The translations under genes were made by a program, and so were the position numbers. The notes under the pieces were generated by a model. That model was not told the origin of the DNA and ran no database searches. It saw only the letters and a list, made by a program, of their open reading frames with translations. DNA of 64,000 nt from Gp13-AA77 sp035946575 (GTDB lineage Bacteria; Acidobacteriota; Terriglobia; UBA7540), in NCBI GenBank assembly GCA_035946575.1, contig DASYZG010000072.1, positions 74,042 through 138,041 on the forward strand. Direction: 5' to 3'. Of the stretch, positions 9,144-17,050 are shown one piece after another (the stretch's first letter is position 1; each line of letters begins with the position of its first letter).

Positions 9144-9584
9144 ATGAGCAAGCTATGGCAGATGTTGGTGCTGACCGTCGTGCTCGGCGCGGCGGCATTC
9201 ATTACGGGACCAAAGATTTGGCCGATGGCGCCTGACGTTCCCACGCCGCCGGCGAATCTTTTGCCGGCCTACATCGTACTTGCGGCTGTCGAGGCACTGG
9301 CGTTCGGCTTTGCCGTGGCATTCGCCATATTCGGATGGCCGATGATGCGCGATTTGCGTCTGGGGGCGGGATGGCTGAACAAATTGCTGTTTGGTACCCT
9401 GATCTGGTTTATGGGGAATTGGTGGTTTCACGATAATCTGCACATGCACATCGGCCTCGACATGCATCGGCTCGTGTACATCGAATATGCCTTTCACTTA
9501 ACGATGCTGGCGTGCGGGGTGACCCTGGTTGTTGGCCTGGTACGCTGCGCAAGGCAGGCGGCAACCCAAACCCGGCCTGATTGA
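9144..9584 (+). CDS. Small four-helix integral membrane protein, function unknown
   Basis: A 146-residue protein. The ATG at 9144 is preferred over an upstream in-frame codon because GGGGG lies about 8 bp before it. There are four hydrophobic segments: near residues 6-24 (LWQMLVLTVVLGAAAFITG), 40-65 (LPAYIVLAAVEALAFGFAVA), 78-97 (LFGTLIWFMGNWWFHDN) and 115-138. The third runs into a His-rich stretch, HDNLHMHIGLDMHRLVYIEY, which could bind metal or haem; that is speculation. It follows the secreted-protein pseudogene closely and may once have been co-transcribed with it. I recognise no family. Confidence 0.7.
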   Translation: MSKLWQMLVLTVVLGAAAFITGPKIWPMAPDVPTPPANLLPAYIVLAAVEALAFGFAVAFAIFGWPMMRDLRLGAGWLNKLLFGTLIWFMGNWWFHDNLHMHIGLDMHRLVYIEYAFHLTMLACGVTLVVGLVRCARQAATQTRPD

Positions 9585-9758
9585 CTTGTCCGAATTCCTA
9601 TCGCTGCGAGGCTTGACCCTGGGTCGGAACCGGTGCAGCCGTTCCATTTTCAAAGTGAAGTTATCCCCTTCAAATGCCCGGGCTCCCCGGGACCGGCCCA
9701 CAGGCCTTGCAGCCCGTAACTCTTTAGATGCCGCTGTTATATTTATAATTAGTAATGA

Positions 9759-9788
9759 TTGTGCCAGCGCCGGGCCCATTGCTATACT
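9759..9788 (+). promoter_or_regulatory. Possible sigma-70 promoter of the sigma-54 activator gene
   Basis: TATACT (9783-9788) makes a good -10 element. TTGTGC (9759-9764) is a weak -35 at 18-bp spacing. The GTG start of the next gene follows at 9811. Confidence 0.35.
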
Positions 9789-9810
9789 GCGGGGACGTAA
9801 AGGTGAGAAC

Positions 9811-12540
9811 GTGCCTTCCCGCGAGCTTGATCCCGGCAGACCTGCAGGCGCCGTGCAGCACCAGGCTGAGGTGTCGACGCCTGATCCAAAACTCTTCCAG
9901 GAACTGTTTGAGTTGTCGCCGGACGCGCTGGTGGCGACCGGCCCGCAGGGGCAGATTGTCGAAGTCAACGGGCAATTCGAGAGAATTTTCGGCTATCGCC
10001 GTAGCGAGGTTTTGGGCCAGAACATAGCCCTGCTGGTGCCGGAGCGATTCCGGGCCGCGCATGCTGTCCACCTGAGAGACTATTTCACGGAACCCCGCCT
10101 GAGGCCGATGGGCGCAGGTCTCGAGCTCTTCGGCCGGCGCAAGGACGGCTCTGAATTCCCCGTGGACATCATGTTGAATACGCTGCGCTTAGGGCCGGCG
10201 GCCCTGGTGCTTGCCGTCATCCGGGATATCAGCGTGCGAAAGCAGCTGGAGGTGGAGCGGGACCGGCAGGCAGCCATCAGCCGCGAGCAGGCGGCCCTGC
10301 TCGAGGTCGCTCACGACGCGATTATTGTCCGCGATCTCGAGAGCCGCATTACGTTCTGGAATCATGGGGCTGAAGTCCGGTATGGCTGGAGCCGGGAAGA
10401 GGCCCTGGGAAAGGTGACCCACAGCTTTCTTCAGACCCAGTTTCCGGACACCCTTGAGGAGATCGAAGGGCGGCTGCACAATCAAGGCTACTGGGAAGGC
10501 GAGTTGGTGCATACGACCCGGTACGGCAGGCGGATCACGGTAGCCAGCCGCCAGGTACTGCAGCGCGACCCCGAGGGACGCTCCGCGGCGATCCTCGAGA
10601 TCAACAACGACATCACGGAACGTAAGCAAGCGCAGGAGGCCTTGCGGCGAAATGAAGAACGTCTGCGGTCCCTGGTGGAGAGCGTCAAGGACTATGCCAT
10701 CGTCACCCTGGATGCCGAGGGCCGCGTGACCTCATGGAATCCGGGCGCGGAACGGATCGTGGGCTACAAAGCCGAGGAAATCATCGGACAGCACTTTTCG
10801 AAATTCTACCCGCAAGAGGACCTCGATCGCGGCAAGCCCGATTACGAACTAAGAGTGGCGGCAGCCGCCGGGCGCTTTGAGGACGAGGGATGGCGCCTGC
10901 GCCAGGACGGTTCACGCTTCTGGGCCAACGTGGTCATCAGCGCCCTGCACGATTCTGATGGAAGGGTGAGCGGATTTTCCAAGGTCACGCGGGACTTCAC
11001 CGAGCGCAAGCAGGCCGAGGAAGCTCTGCTGCTCCAGGTGACCAACACGCTGGTCACGAACCTCGAAATCGGCCGGCTGCTGGCGGCGATCGCCGCCAGC
11101 ATTCGCCAGGTGGCCTCCTTCGATTACTCCGGCCTGGCCCTTTTCGATTCTTCGACCGGCCAGTTGCACATACACGTACTTGAAGCCCCGGGCGGCCGCA
11201 AGCTGCCGCCGGACGGCACGCCAATCTCGTTGAGCGGATCGCCCGCCGGCCAAGCCTTCACCTCGCGCGAGCCCCTGGTGCTTAATCATGTCCGGCAGGA
11301 GGCGGAGGGGTTTGCTGCCGGCGACATCAAGCGCCTGACCGATCTCAGTGTGAACTCGGGGTGCTGGGTTCCGTTGATCAACCGAGGGCGTCCGCTCGGG
11401 ACACTGATGGTCGGCAAAATCGCCGAAGGGGCATTCACTGAGAAGGACGTCCGGCTGCTGAGCCATGTGGCCAGCCAGATCGCCATTGCCATCGACAATG
11501 CCGAGACCTATCGCCAGGTTATCGAGGCCCGTGAACGTTTGGAGGAAGAGAAGGCCTACCTCGAAGAAGAGCTGCGCACGGAGTACAATTTCGAGGAGAT
11601 CGTTGGAGAGAGCCACGCCCTCAGGCGAGTTCTAAAGCAGGTCGAGACGGTGGCGCCGACGGACGCCACGGTTTTGGTTTTGGGCGAAACCGGCACCGGA
11701 AAAGAGTTGGTTGCGCGCGCCATTCACTCGCTGAGCGGCCGCCGCGATCGTACCTTTGTGAAGTTGAATTGCGCCGCGATTCCGAGCGGGTTGCTCGAAA
11801 GCGAACTTTTCGGACATGAAAAGGGCGCCTTTACCGGCGCCATCACGCAAAAGATCGGGCGGCTGGAGCTGGCGCATCGCGGCACGCTGTTCCTGGACGA
11901 GGTGGGAGATATCCCGCTGGAACTCCAGCCCAAGCTGCTCCGCGCCCTGCAGGAGAAGGAATTCGAGCGGCTGGGCAGCACGCGGACGATCCCCGTGGAC
12001 GTCCGGCTGATCGCGGCCACGAATCGCGATCTGGCCGCCATGGTCCAGACCCGCGAATTCCGCAGCGACCTGTTTTACCGGCTCAAGGTTTTCCCAATCG
12101 AGGTGCCGCCACTGCGGATGCGAACCGACGATATTCCCATCCTTGTCCATCACTTTGTCTCGAAGCACGCGCGACGCATGAACAAGGTGATCGAGACCAT
12201 TCCGCAGGACACGATGCGGACGCTGGAGCGCTGGAGCTGGCCGGGAAACGTCCGGGAGCTCGAGAACCTCTTGGAGAGAGCCGTGATTCTTTCGAGCGGA
12301 CCCGTGCTGCGCGTGCCGATTTCTGAGTTGGTACCGTCTCAGCAGGAGGAACCCGAAACCCCGCCGGAAACGGCTTCGTCGTCGCTTGAGGCCACCGAGC
12401 GCGAGCACATCCTGAGAGTCCTTCGCGAAACCGAGGGAGTGATCTCCGGACCGGACGGTGCGGCAGCGCGACTGGGGTTGAAGCGAACCACCTTGAATTC
12501 GAAGATGCGCAAGCTCGGCATCACCCGCCACGACTTCTGA
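9811..12540 (+). CDS. PAS-PAS-PAS-GAF sigma-54-dependent transcriptional activator
   Basis: A 909-residue cytoplasmic activator of the NtrC/NifA class. I chose the GTG at 9811 (AAGGTGAG upstream) because the open frame before it overlaps the preceding gene and resembles no protein. Domains: PAS1 about 25-145, PAS2 155-275, PAS3 285-405, GAF 410-570, AAA+ 590-830, Fis-type HTH 865-909. The AAA+ module is intact: GETGTGKE Walker A, GAFTGA loop for sigma-54 contact, TLFLDEVGDIPLELQ Walker B, WPGNVRELEN. No receiver domain is fused, so the input is probably a ligand or redox signal through PAS/GAF. No conserved haem- or flavin-binding residue is obvious. The regulators downstream are likely targets or partners. 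Confidence 0.93.
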   Translation: MPSRELDPGRPAGAVQHQAEVSTPDPKLFQELFELSPDALVATGPQGQIVEVNGQFERIFGYRRSEVLGQNIALLVPERFRAAHAVHLRDYFTEPRLRPMGAGLELFGRRKDGSEFPVDIMLNTLRLGPAALVLAVIRDISVRKQLEVERDRQAAISREQAALLEVAHDAIIVRDLESRITFWNHGAEVRYGWSREEALGKVTHSFLQTQFPDTLEEIEGRLHNQGYWEGELVHTTRYGRRITVASRQVLQRDPEGRSAAILEINNDITERKQAQEALRRNEERLRSLVESVKDYAIVTLDAEGRVTSWNPGAERIVGYKAEEIIGQHFSKFYPQEDLDRGKPDYELRVAAAAGRFEDEGWRLRQDGSRFWANVVISALHDSDGRVSGFSKVTRDFTERKQAEEALLLQVTNTLVTNLEIGRLLAAIAASIRQVASFDYSGLALFDSSTGQLHIHVLEAPGGRKLPPDGTPISLSGSPAGQAFTSREPLVLNHVRQEAEGFAAGDIKRLTDLSVNSGCWVPLINRGRPLGTLMVGKIAEGAFTEKDVRLLSHVASQIAIAIDNAETYRQVIEARERLEEEKAYLEEELRTEYNFEEIVGESHALRRVLKQVETVAPTDATVLVLGETGTGKELVARAIHSLSGRRDRTFVKLNCAAIPSGLLESELFGHEKGAFTGAITQKIGRLELAHRGTLFLDEVGDIPLELQPKLLRALQEKEFERLGSTRTIPVDVRLIAATNRDLAAMVQTREFRSDLFYRLKVFPIEVPPLRMRTDDIPILVHHFVSKHARRMNKVIETIPQDTMRTLERWSWPGNVRELENLLERAVILSSGPVLRVPISELVPSQQEEPETPPETASSSLEATEREHILRVLRETEGVISGPDGAAARLGLKRTTLNSKMRKLGITRHDF

Positions 12541-12573
12541 CGGTATTTCGTCAACTGACGATATGTAACCGTC

Positions 12574-12601
12574 GTCACTAACCCTGTGTCACCGCTGTCA
12601 C
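12574..12601. promoter_or_regulatory. Triple GTCAC direct repeat
   Basis: GTCAC occurs at 12574, 12588 and 12597, just downstream of the activator gene and upstream of the regulator operon. It could be a protein-binding array. TGTG and CACA ends are present but two bases too far apart for a canonical CRP site. Confidence 0.3.
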
Positions 12602-12660
12602 ATTGCCGTTTACGGGGATAAACCACTTTAAATCAGCTCGCTAGCGAGACGCTTCGCGTT

Positions 12661-12676
12661 TGGCAGCTCCGCTGCC
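12661..12676 (+). promoter_or_regulatory. Possible sigma-54 (-24/-12) promoter
   Basis: TGGCAGCTCCGCTGCC keeps the GG and GC pairs at the correct -24/-12 distance (consensus TGGCAC-N5-TTGCA, three mismatches). It lies directly after a sigma-54 activator gene and 115 bp before the next start. The same bases form a GGCAG/CTGCC hairpin next to other small palindromes (from about 12635), so it may instead be part of a repeat. Confidence 0.3.
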
Positions 12677-12791
12677 CTATGTCTGGCGGAACGCAGAGTG
12701 CCAGGTGCGAGGGAGGGAGCAGCAGCGCCGGGGCAAGAGGGGCCTACGTTCCAGGAAATCGGACGAGAACATGCACCTGTGGGGTTCGGCA

Positions 12792-13283
12792 ATGGCGCGA
12801 CGAAAAGCAAGTGACGTAGAAGACAGGACCCCGGCTCTGTTGGTTCACAGTCAAGAGCAGCCGATGCACCAAGTAAGGAACTTACTGATCCGGCTGGGGG
12901 TGGACACGCTCAGGGTGCGAGATTGCGGACAGGCTGCGAGTGCACTCTGCTCAAAGACCCCGCCGGTGCTGGTGTTGACGGCGACAGAGCTTCCGGACGG
13001 CACTTGGGAGGACGTGCTCGGATCCGCGAGCACAGCCTGCCGGCCGGTACCGGTCATCGTTGTCTCGAACCAGGACGATTTCCGGCTCAGCCTGAGGATT
13101 TCGGAGGCGGGAGCGGCCGGTTACGTGGCCCCTCCGTTCAGCGATCAGGAAATGGCGCGCGTGGTTCGCAGCGCCATGCTCAGCGGGTACTTTGCTTCAC
13201 CCGCAAGCTACGTTTCGACCGAAAGCTTATTTTCGAATGTTGAAGATCACTTGGGATCAGGAGTCCGCGCCAGCCAGGCTTAA
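12792..13283 (+). CDS. Receiver-like protein lacking the phospho-acceptor Asp (pseudo-receiver)
   Basis: A 163-residue protein with one CheY-like fold at about residues 14-130. The fold follows from alternating strands and helices (PALLVHSQEQ, PPVLVLTATELPDG, VPVIVVSN, AGAAGYVAPPF). The residues needed for phosphorylation are missing: the acidic pair after strand 1 is HSQE, the acceptor Asp is Thr63, and the usual Lys in the KP motif is replaced (VAPPF). It should signal without phosphotransfer, by protein contact. The ATG at 12792 has GGGG 8 bp upstream; an in-frame ATG at 12771 is an alternative. The 3' end overlaps the STAS gene by 47 bp, suggesting translational coupling. Confidence 0.7.
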   Translation: MARRKASDVEDRTPALLVHSQEQPMHQVRNLLIRLGVDTLRVRDCGQAASALCSKTPPVLVLTATELPDGTWEDVLGSASTACRPVPVIVVSNQDDFRLSLRISEAGAAGYVAPPFSDQEMARVVRSAMLSGYFASPASYVSTESLFSNVEDHLGSGVRASQA

Positions 13284-13536
13284 GCTTCACGGCAAGCTCA
13301 GCGGACCCTGGGTCGAGGAACTCGAACGGGTGTGGAGCGACATCAAGGCGAAAGGACCGCACCCAATAATCGATTTGGCGGAAGTCACCTTCGTGGGCCG
13401 GGACGGGCGGCAGTTGCTCGGGGAGATGGTCCGGCAGGGCGCTGAGCTTCAAGGTGGTCCGCTGATGCAGTTCACTATCGACCGGATCAAGCAGGAATCC
13501 CGGAATTCAGGCGGACACGCCAAAGGGGGAGAGTGA
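13237..13536 (+). CDS. Small STAS-domain protein without the regulatory Ser
   Basis: A 99-residue protein with the STAS pattern of anti-sigma-factor antagonists: an N-terminal strand (LKITWDQE), ARLKLHGKLSGPWVEELERV, then PIIDLAEVTFVGRDGRQLLG. In SpoIIAA-type proteins the last loop holds the phosphorylated Ser (DSSG); here it reads GRDG, so Ser-kinase control looks absent. The ATG at 13237 lies inside the preceding gene and a longer upstream start has no support. The stop is one base before the FNR-like start, so the genes from 12792 to 14254 form one operon. The partner is unknown. Confidence 0.7.
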   Translation: MLKITWDQESAPARLKLHGKLSGPWVEELERVWSDIKAKGPHPIIDLAEVTFVGRDGRQLLGEMVRQGAELQGGPLMQFTIDRIKQESRNSGGHAKGGE

Positions 13537-13537
13537 G

Positions 13538-14254
13538 ATGCAATCACCATACGGAATGGAGTTAAGCGGAAATTGCGATACATGTCCTCTTCGCGGAGAG
13601 GGTTTCTTCTGCAACCTCAATAAGGCGGCCCTAAAGGCTTTCGACGCGGTCAAGTTCACCAGCGGCTACCCGGGAGGCGCCGTCCTTTTCGTCGAGGGCG
13701 AGGGGCCGCGAGGCATCTATGTTCTGTGCCGCGGAAAGGTGAAGCTGACCATGACGTCGAGCGATGGCAAGACCATGATCCTGAGAATGGTGAAGCCGGG
13801 CGAAGTGCTGGGATTGCACGCGGTGGTCTCCGGTAAGCCCTACCAGGCGACGGCTGAGACCATGGAACCCTGCCAGGTGAACTTCGTCAGGCGCGACGAT
13901 TTCCTGCGCTTTCTCGCCCAGAATTCCGAAGCCTCCATTCACGCCGCGCAGCAACTCAGCGGTGACTACCAGACGGCCTGCGATCAGATCCGCTCGCTCG
14001 GCCTCAGCCATTCCGCTACCGAGAAGCTCGCCAAATTCCTGCTGGAGACGTCGGCCAAGGGCCAAGAGACGAAGCAAGGTATCCGGGTGCGGATGACAAT
14101 GACCCACGAAGAGATCGGTCAGATGATCGGCGCATCTCGCGAGACGGTCACGCGGACGCTCGGAGAATTCAGAGACAGGCATCTCCTCGTGCGGAACGGG
14201 TCGATGCTGGTGATCCAGGACCGCGCGGGGTTGCAAAGCTTCGCCGGCGCATAG
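13538..14254 (+). CDS. CRP/FNR-family regulator with FNR-like cysteine set
   Basis: A 238-residue regulator: cysteine-rich N-terminus, cNMP-fold sensor (about 35-150), dimerisation helix, winged HTH (about 165-230). Cys13, Cys16 and Cys25 (CDTCPLRGEGFFC) plus Cys112 (EPCQVNFV) match the layout of the four [4Fe-4S] ligands of E. coli FNR (three N-terminal, one in the sensor strand), though the spacing is CX2CX8C, not CX2CX5C. This suggests oxygen or NO sensing. The recognition helix reads SRETVTRTL, with Arg, Glu and Arg placed as in CRP, so a TGTGA-like half-site is plausible. The start is one base after the STAS stop, with GGGGGAGAG upstream. The HTH-less gene at 14624 is its paralogue. Confidence 0.88.
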   Translation: MQSPYGMELSGNCDTCPLRGEGFFCNLNKAALKAFDAVKFTSGYPGGAVLFVEGEGPRGIYVLCRGKVKLTMTSSDGKTMILRMVKPGEVLGLHAVVSGKPYQATAETMEPCQVNFVRRDDFLRFLAQNSEASIHAAQQLSGDYQTACDQIRSLGLSHSATEKLAKFLLETSAKGQETKQGIRVRMTMTHEEIGQMIGASRETVTRTLGEFRDRHLLVRNGSMLVIQDRAGLQSFAGA

Positions 14255-14623
14255 CCTTCCGACCTTCTTACTCACCGGCTCTGCCAGGCGATGCGACGGC
14301 TCGGGAAACGCCTCGGAGGGCCGGTGTGCTTCTTTCCAAGTGAATTTAACAGGATGTTGAAAAATGCTCCAACGCTGTCATTCTTCGCCTCGCGAAAAAT
14401 GACCGGTCGGCCGAGTTTCTCAGCAAGCCGCTAAAACTCCCTATTCCAAGTCTCATTCGATCAGCGATGGCGGGCACTCGCACGCGTGACGATAATCACA
14501 GCGGGCCAGTGTAACGTCGCTTAAATTACAAGTGTCCTCGTACTCCGGGGCGACAGGGTGCCGCGGATCCGCGGTACCGGCCTGGAATTCCGGCCGGAAA
14601 GCGCGGTGAGGAGCGGTGAGGAA
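14255..14623. other. Spacer between the two cNMP-fold genes
   Basis: No gene is visible. The sequence around 14347-14440 (AACAGGATGTTGAAAAATGC onward, then TTCTCAGCAAGCCGCTAAAA) resembles intergenic repeat debris common in bacterial genomes, but I found no second copy in the window. Near the 3' end, GATCCGCGG flanks a short palindrome at about 14562-14574. Confidence 0.4.
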
Positions 14624-15085
14624 ATGTCTGCTACCATGAGCGAGCCCGTGCACGTATCCCGGGAAGACCTCTTCAGAGGATTGCCGGCTTCGGCGGCCGG
14701 AGATTTCGCTGATATCGAGAAGCGGTTGTTCTATGCCAGCGATACCGTGCTGTTCAAGAGAGATGAACCCGCCTTTGCGCTATTCGTGATTCATCGGGGG
14801 AGCGTGGCTCTGTCAAATTCCAACTGGGAAGAAGGCCTCGAGGCATGTGCGACGTCGGTTGCCGGAGAGATCCTCGGGCTGTCCGCCATCATCGCCGGGG
14901 AACCTTACCAGGCCAGTGCCCGCACGCTGGAGCTTTCCGATTTGGGTGTCATCAGCCGGGGAGACTTTCTGGATTTCATGGCGACTCACAGCGACTTCAC
15001 GTTCCGGCTGGTCGGCCTGCTCAGCGAAGGCTTAAACACCGCCCTCAATCACCTGCGCGACCTGCCTCCCATAATCCAAGCCTGA
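14624..15085 (+). CDS. cNMP-fold sensor protein without HTH (paralogue of the FNR-like regulator)
   Basis: A 153-residue protein with a CRP/FNR-type sensor domain and dimerisation helix but no DNA-binding domain; it stops where the HTH would begin. It aligns by eye with the gene at 13538 (GEILGLSAIIAGEPYQASAR against GEVLGLHAVVSGKPYQATAE; SEGLNTALNHLRDL against SGDYQTACDQIRSL). The FNR-type cysteines are gone: Cys112 is replaced by Ser (ELSDLGVI) and the N-terminal trio is missing. The ATG at 14624 has GTGAGG just upstream; ATG 14636 is also possible. Because the dimer helix is kept, it could form a non-DNA-binding heterodimer with its neighbour. That is inference. Confidence 0.75.
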   Translation: MSATMSEPVHVSREDLFRGLPASAAGDFADIEKRLFYASDTVLFKRDEPAFALFVIHRGSVALSNSNWEEGLEACATSVAGEILGLSAIIAGEPYQASARTLELSDLGVISRGDFLDFMATHSDFTFRLVGLLSEGLNTALNHLRDLPPIIQA

Positions 15086-15170
15086 GAGTGTCCGGGTGCT
15101 GCGCGGCTGCCCTCAACGCTTCGCGGCTTCGTGGTACACTCGCTCAGGCGCTCCGTCGGTAACTTGTGCC

Positions 15171-15247
<77 letters not shown>

Positions 15248-15832
15248 ACGTCTGGGAGTCGGATTCAGTTGGGATTGCCTTCCGGCTGCGGGCAACCAAC
15301 TGCCACGCGCGCTCATCATGTATAGGCGCCCGGGGCAGCGGTAGATTGAATCCTGGCGTTTGCTTCTTGAATGTGCCCATACTGATCAGAAGCCGTGACG
15401 GAGACGTGGGGCGGTGCCAGAGTGAGAGGGCGGGGAATTGCGGCGACCAGCAGATGCCTCGGCGGAATTTTGTGGGTACCGGTCAGGGTCGCCGGCGGGT
15501 TGCCTTCGGTTCTGCGCGTGCCAAGGTTGGGGAAGTGGCGACAGGACGCAGGTGAAAAGGAGCAACTGGCTTGACTTTGGAAGCCGGGTCCATTACTTTG
15601 AAAAGCTCGGCGGCGTTCTCTTGAACGAGCCTGGCATGGGAGTAGGCCGAAAGTGCGGCGCATGAAGGCCTTCCACTCGGACTTGCCCAGAAAGCCGCGA
15701 CGGTGACCTGGATACAGATTAGCTATTCTGCGGCGAGATCGCGGCGCCGCCTCGGGTGACTTTGTCTCACCCATAAGCGATCGCCCGTGATCGTTCCATT
15801 ACATACGGAGAGGGAGTAGAACAGGAACCCAT
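15248..15832. other. Spacer after the tRNA, possibly a decayed gene
   Basis: No intact gene. On the minus strand, roughly 15690-15530, one frame reads SAYSHARLVQENAAELFKVM and DPASKVKPVAPFHLRPVATS, which looks protein-like before other frames take over. This may be a remnant of a decayed gene, perhaps inserted beside the tRNA. I see no integrase, attachment-site duplication or recognisable family. Confidence 0.3.
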
Positions 15833-16987
15833 ATGGTTCGGTGCCGGCATAGGCAAGAGCTCGCTGTTGGTTCACACCACAACGCCCGGCCGACCTCGCC
15901 AGGCCGGTCAAGCGTCACACCGGGGCGCCTTGGCGCATTTTGCCGGAAGTTTTCCACAAGCTCCCCGGCCCTCAAGCACTGGCGCGACCCGGGAGTCAGG
16001 CTGGCCGCGGCTCTGCTGGCTTTCTTCACACTTTCGAGCGTCGCGATGGCTCAGGCGGAGCCTGCGCAGACATCCCAGACCGCCCAGCCTTCGGCACAGG
16101 CCGCCCAGCCTTCTTCCTCGGCAGCGGTGACGCAGTCCACGCCGGCCAATGCTCCGCCGACAGGGTTTACTGGCTTTGTCGAGGCCCAAGGCGGTGCCAA
16201 CCTGGTCGGGACCGTGCTCATGTTCGATGCCGATTTGGGTTATGGCCTTTCGGAGCACCTATCCGTGGACATAGGGGTGCCGGTGATCTTCAGCCGTAAT
16301 CCCTTCTCCCCGGTCAAGACTCACGACTATTACTGGTCGGCATTGTTGGGTGAGCCGTACCTCGACGCGAAGTACACGGGCGTTTATCACAACGTGAACT
16401 ACACCTCCGTGCTGACGGGTACCGGACCGGTGGCGAACGAAGACAAGATCTTCAGCACGGGCCGTTTCGGGGTGGATTTATTCAATCACCTGGACGAGCA
16501 GATCGGGTCCATATCGCCTTTTCTGAACGTAGAAGTCTCGAACGGAGCCATCAATCGCTTCATCATGCCCAGACCCTTTGAGGAGGCCCGGATGTACCAA
16601 AGCCTCGGCATTCTGGGAGATCTAGAAGCGGGGTTTGAGTACAAGGTCAACAACCGGTTTGTGAGAGGTGTGAATGTTGGGGCTTCCGCGTACGTGCAAG
16701 GCGGCGGTGGTCCGCAAAAGATGTTCAGCCGACTGGTATTTCCGTATTCGAGTCTGGCGGGTGATGGCCGCCATGATCGCTACTGGGACAGCAGTTTCGA
16801 AACCAAGGGTACGTCTGCCCTTACGCGCGACAACGGTTGGTCGGGGTGGGTGGATATGAAGCCGCTGCCTAATCTGAATATTCAGCTGGCCTATACGCGC
16901 AGCGTCCACTATGACATGGACATTTATACCGCGATGTTTAACTTCGACGCCAGCCAGTGGGTTAAGACCTTGTTCCGGCGGCGCTAG
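15833..16987 (+). CDS. Exported, probably outer-membrane beta-barrel protein
   Basis: A 384-residue reading. Residues 52-73 (DPGVRLAAALLAFFTLSSVA then MAQAEP) look like a signal peptide with an Ala-X-Ala cleavage site, so the true start may lie downstream of 15833; I found no in-frame ATG with a good ribosome site closer. An Ala/Gln/Ser-rich linker (about 75-108) follows, then a long region rich in alternating polar and hydrophobic residues (GFVEAQGGANLVGTVLMFDA, YGLSEHLSVDIGVPVIFSRN, LEAGFEYKVNNRFVRGVNVG) that looks like transmembrane beta-strands. No family name can be given safely. Confidence 0.65.
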   Translation: MVRCRHRQELAVGSHHNARPTSPGRSSVTPGRLGAFCRKFSTSSPALKHWRDPGVRLAAALLAFFTLSSVAMAQAEPAQTSQTAQPSAQAAQPSSSAAVTQSTPANAPPTGFTGFVEAQGGANLVGTVLMFDADLGYGLSEHLSVDIGVPVIFSRNPFSPVKTHDYYWSALLGEPYLDAKYTGVYHNVNYTSVLTGTGPVANEDKIFSTGRFGVDLFNHLDEQIGSISPFLNVEVSNGAINRFIMPRPFEEARMYQSLGILGDLEAGFEYKVNNRFVRGVNVGASAYVQGGGGPQKMFSRLVFPYSSLAGDGRHDRYWDSSFETKGTSALTRDNGWSGWVDMKPLPNLNIQLAYTRSVHYDMDIYTAMFNFDASQWVKTLFRRR

Positions 16988-17050
16988 GGTCAATTTGACG
17001 AGTGCTGACTTTCTGGTGGCGTTCCCTTGGCCGCAAAGACTGAATTATTA

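Noticed and set aside
12585..12602. CRP-type site TGTG..CACA upstream of the regulator operon
   Set aside because: Half-sites are two bases too far apart for TGTGA-N6-TCACA; the GTCAC direct repeats describe the sequence better.
15316..15774. Minus-strand frame beside the tRNA
   Set aside because: Protein-like fragments fall in different frames, so no intact gene can be claimed. No integrase or repeated tRNA 3' end was seen, so no island is claimed.
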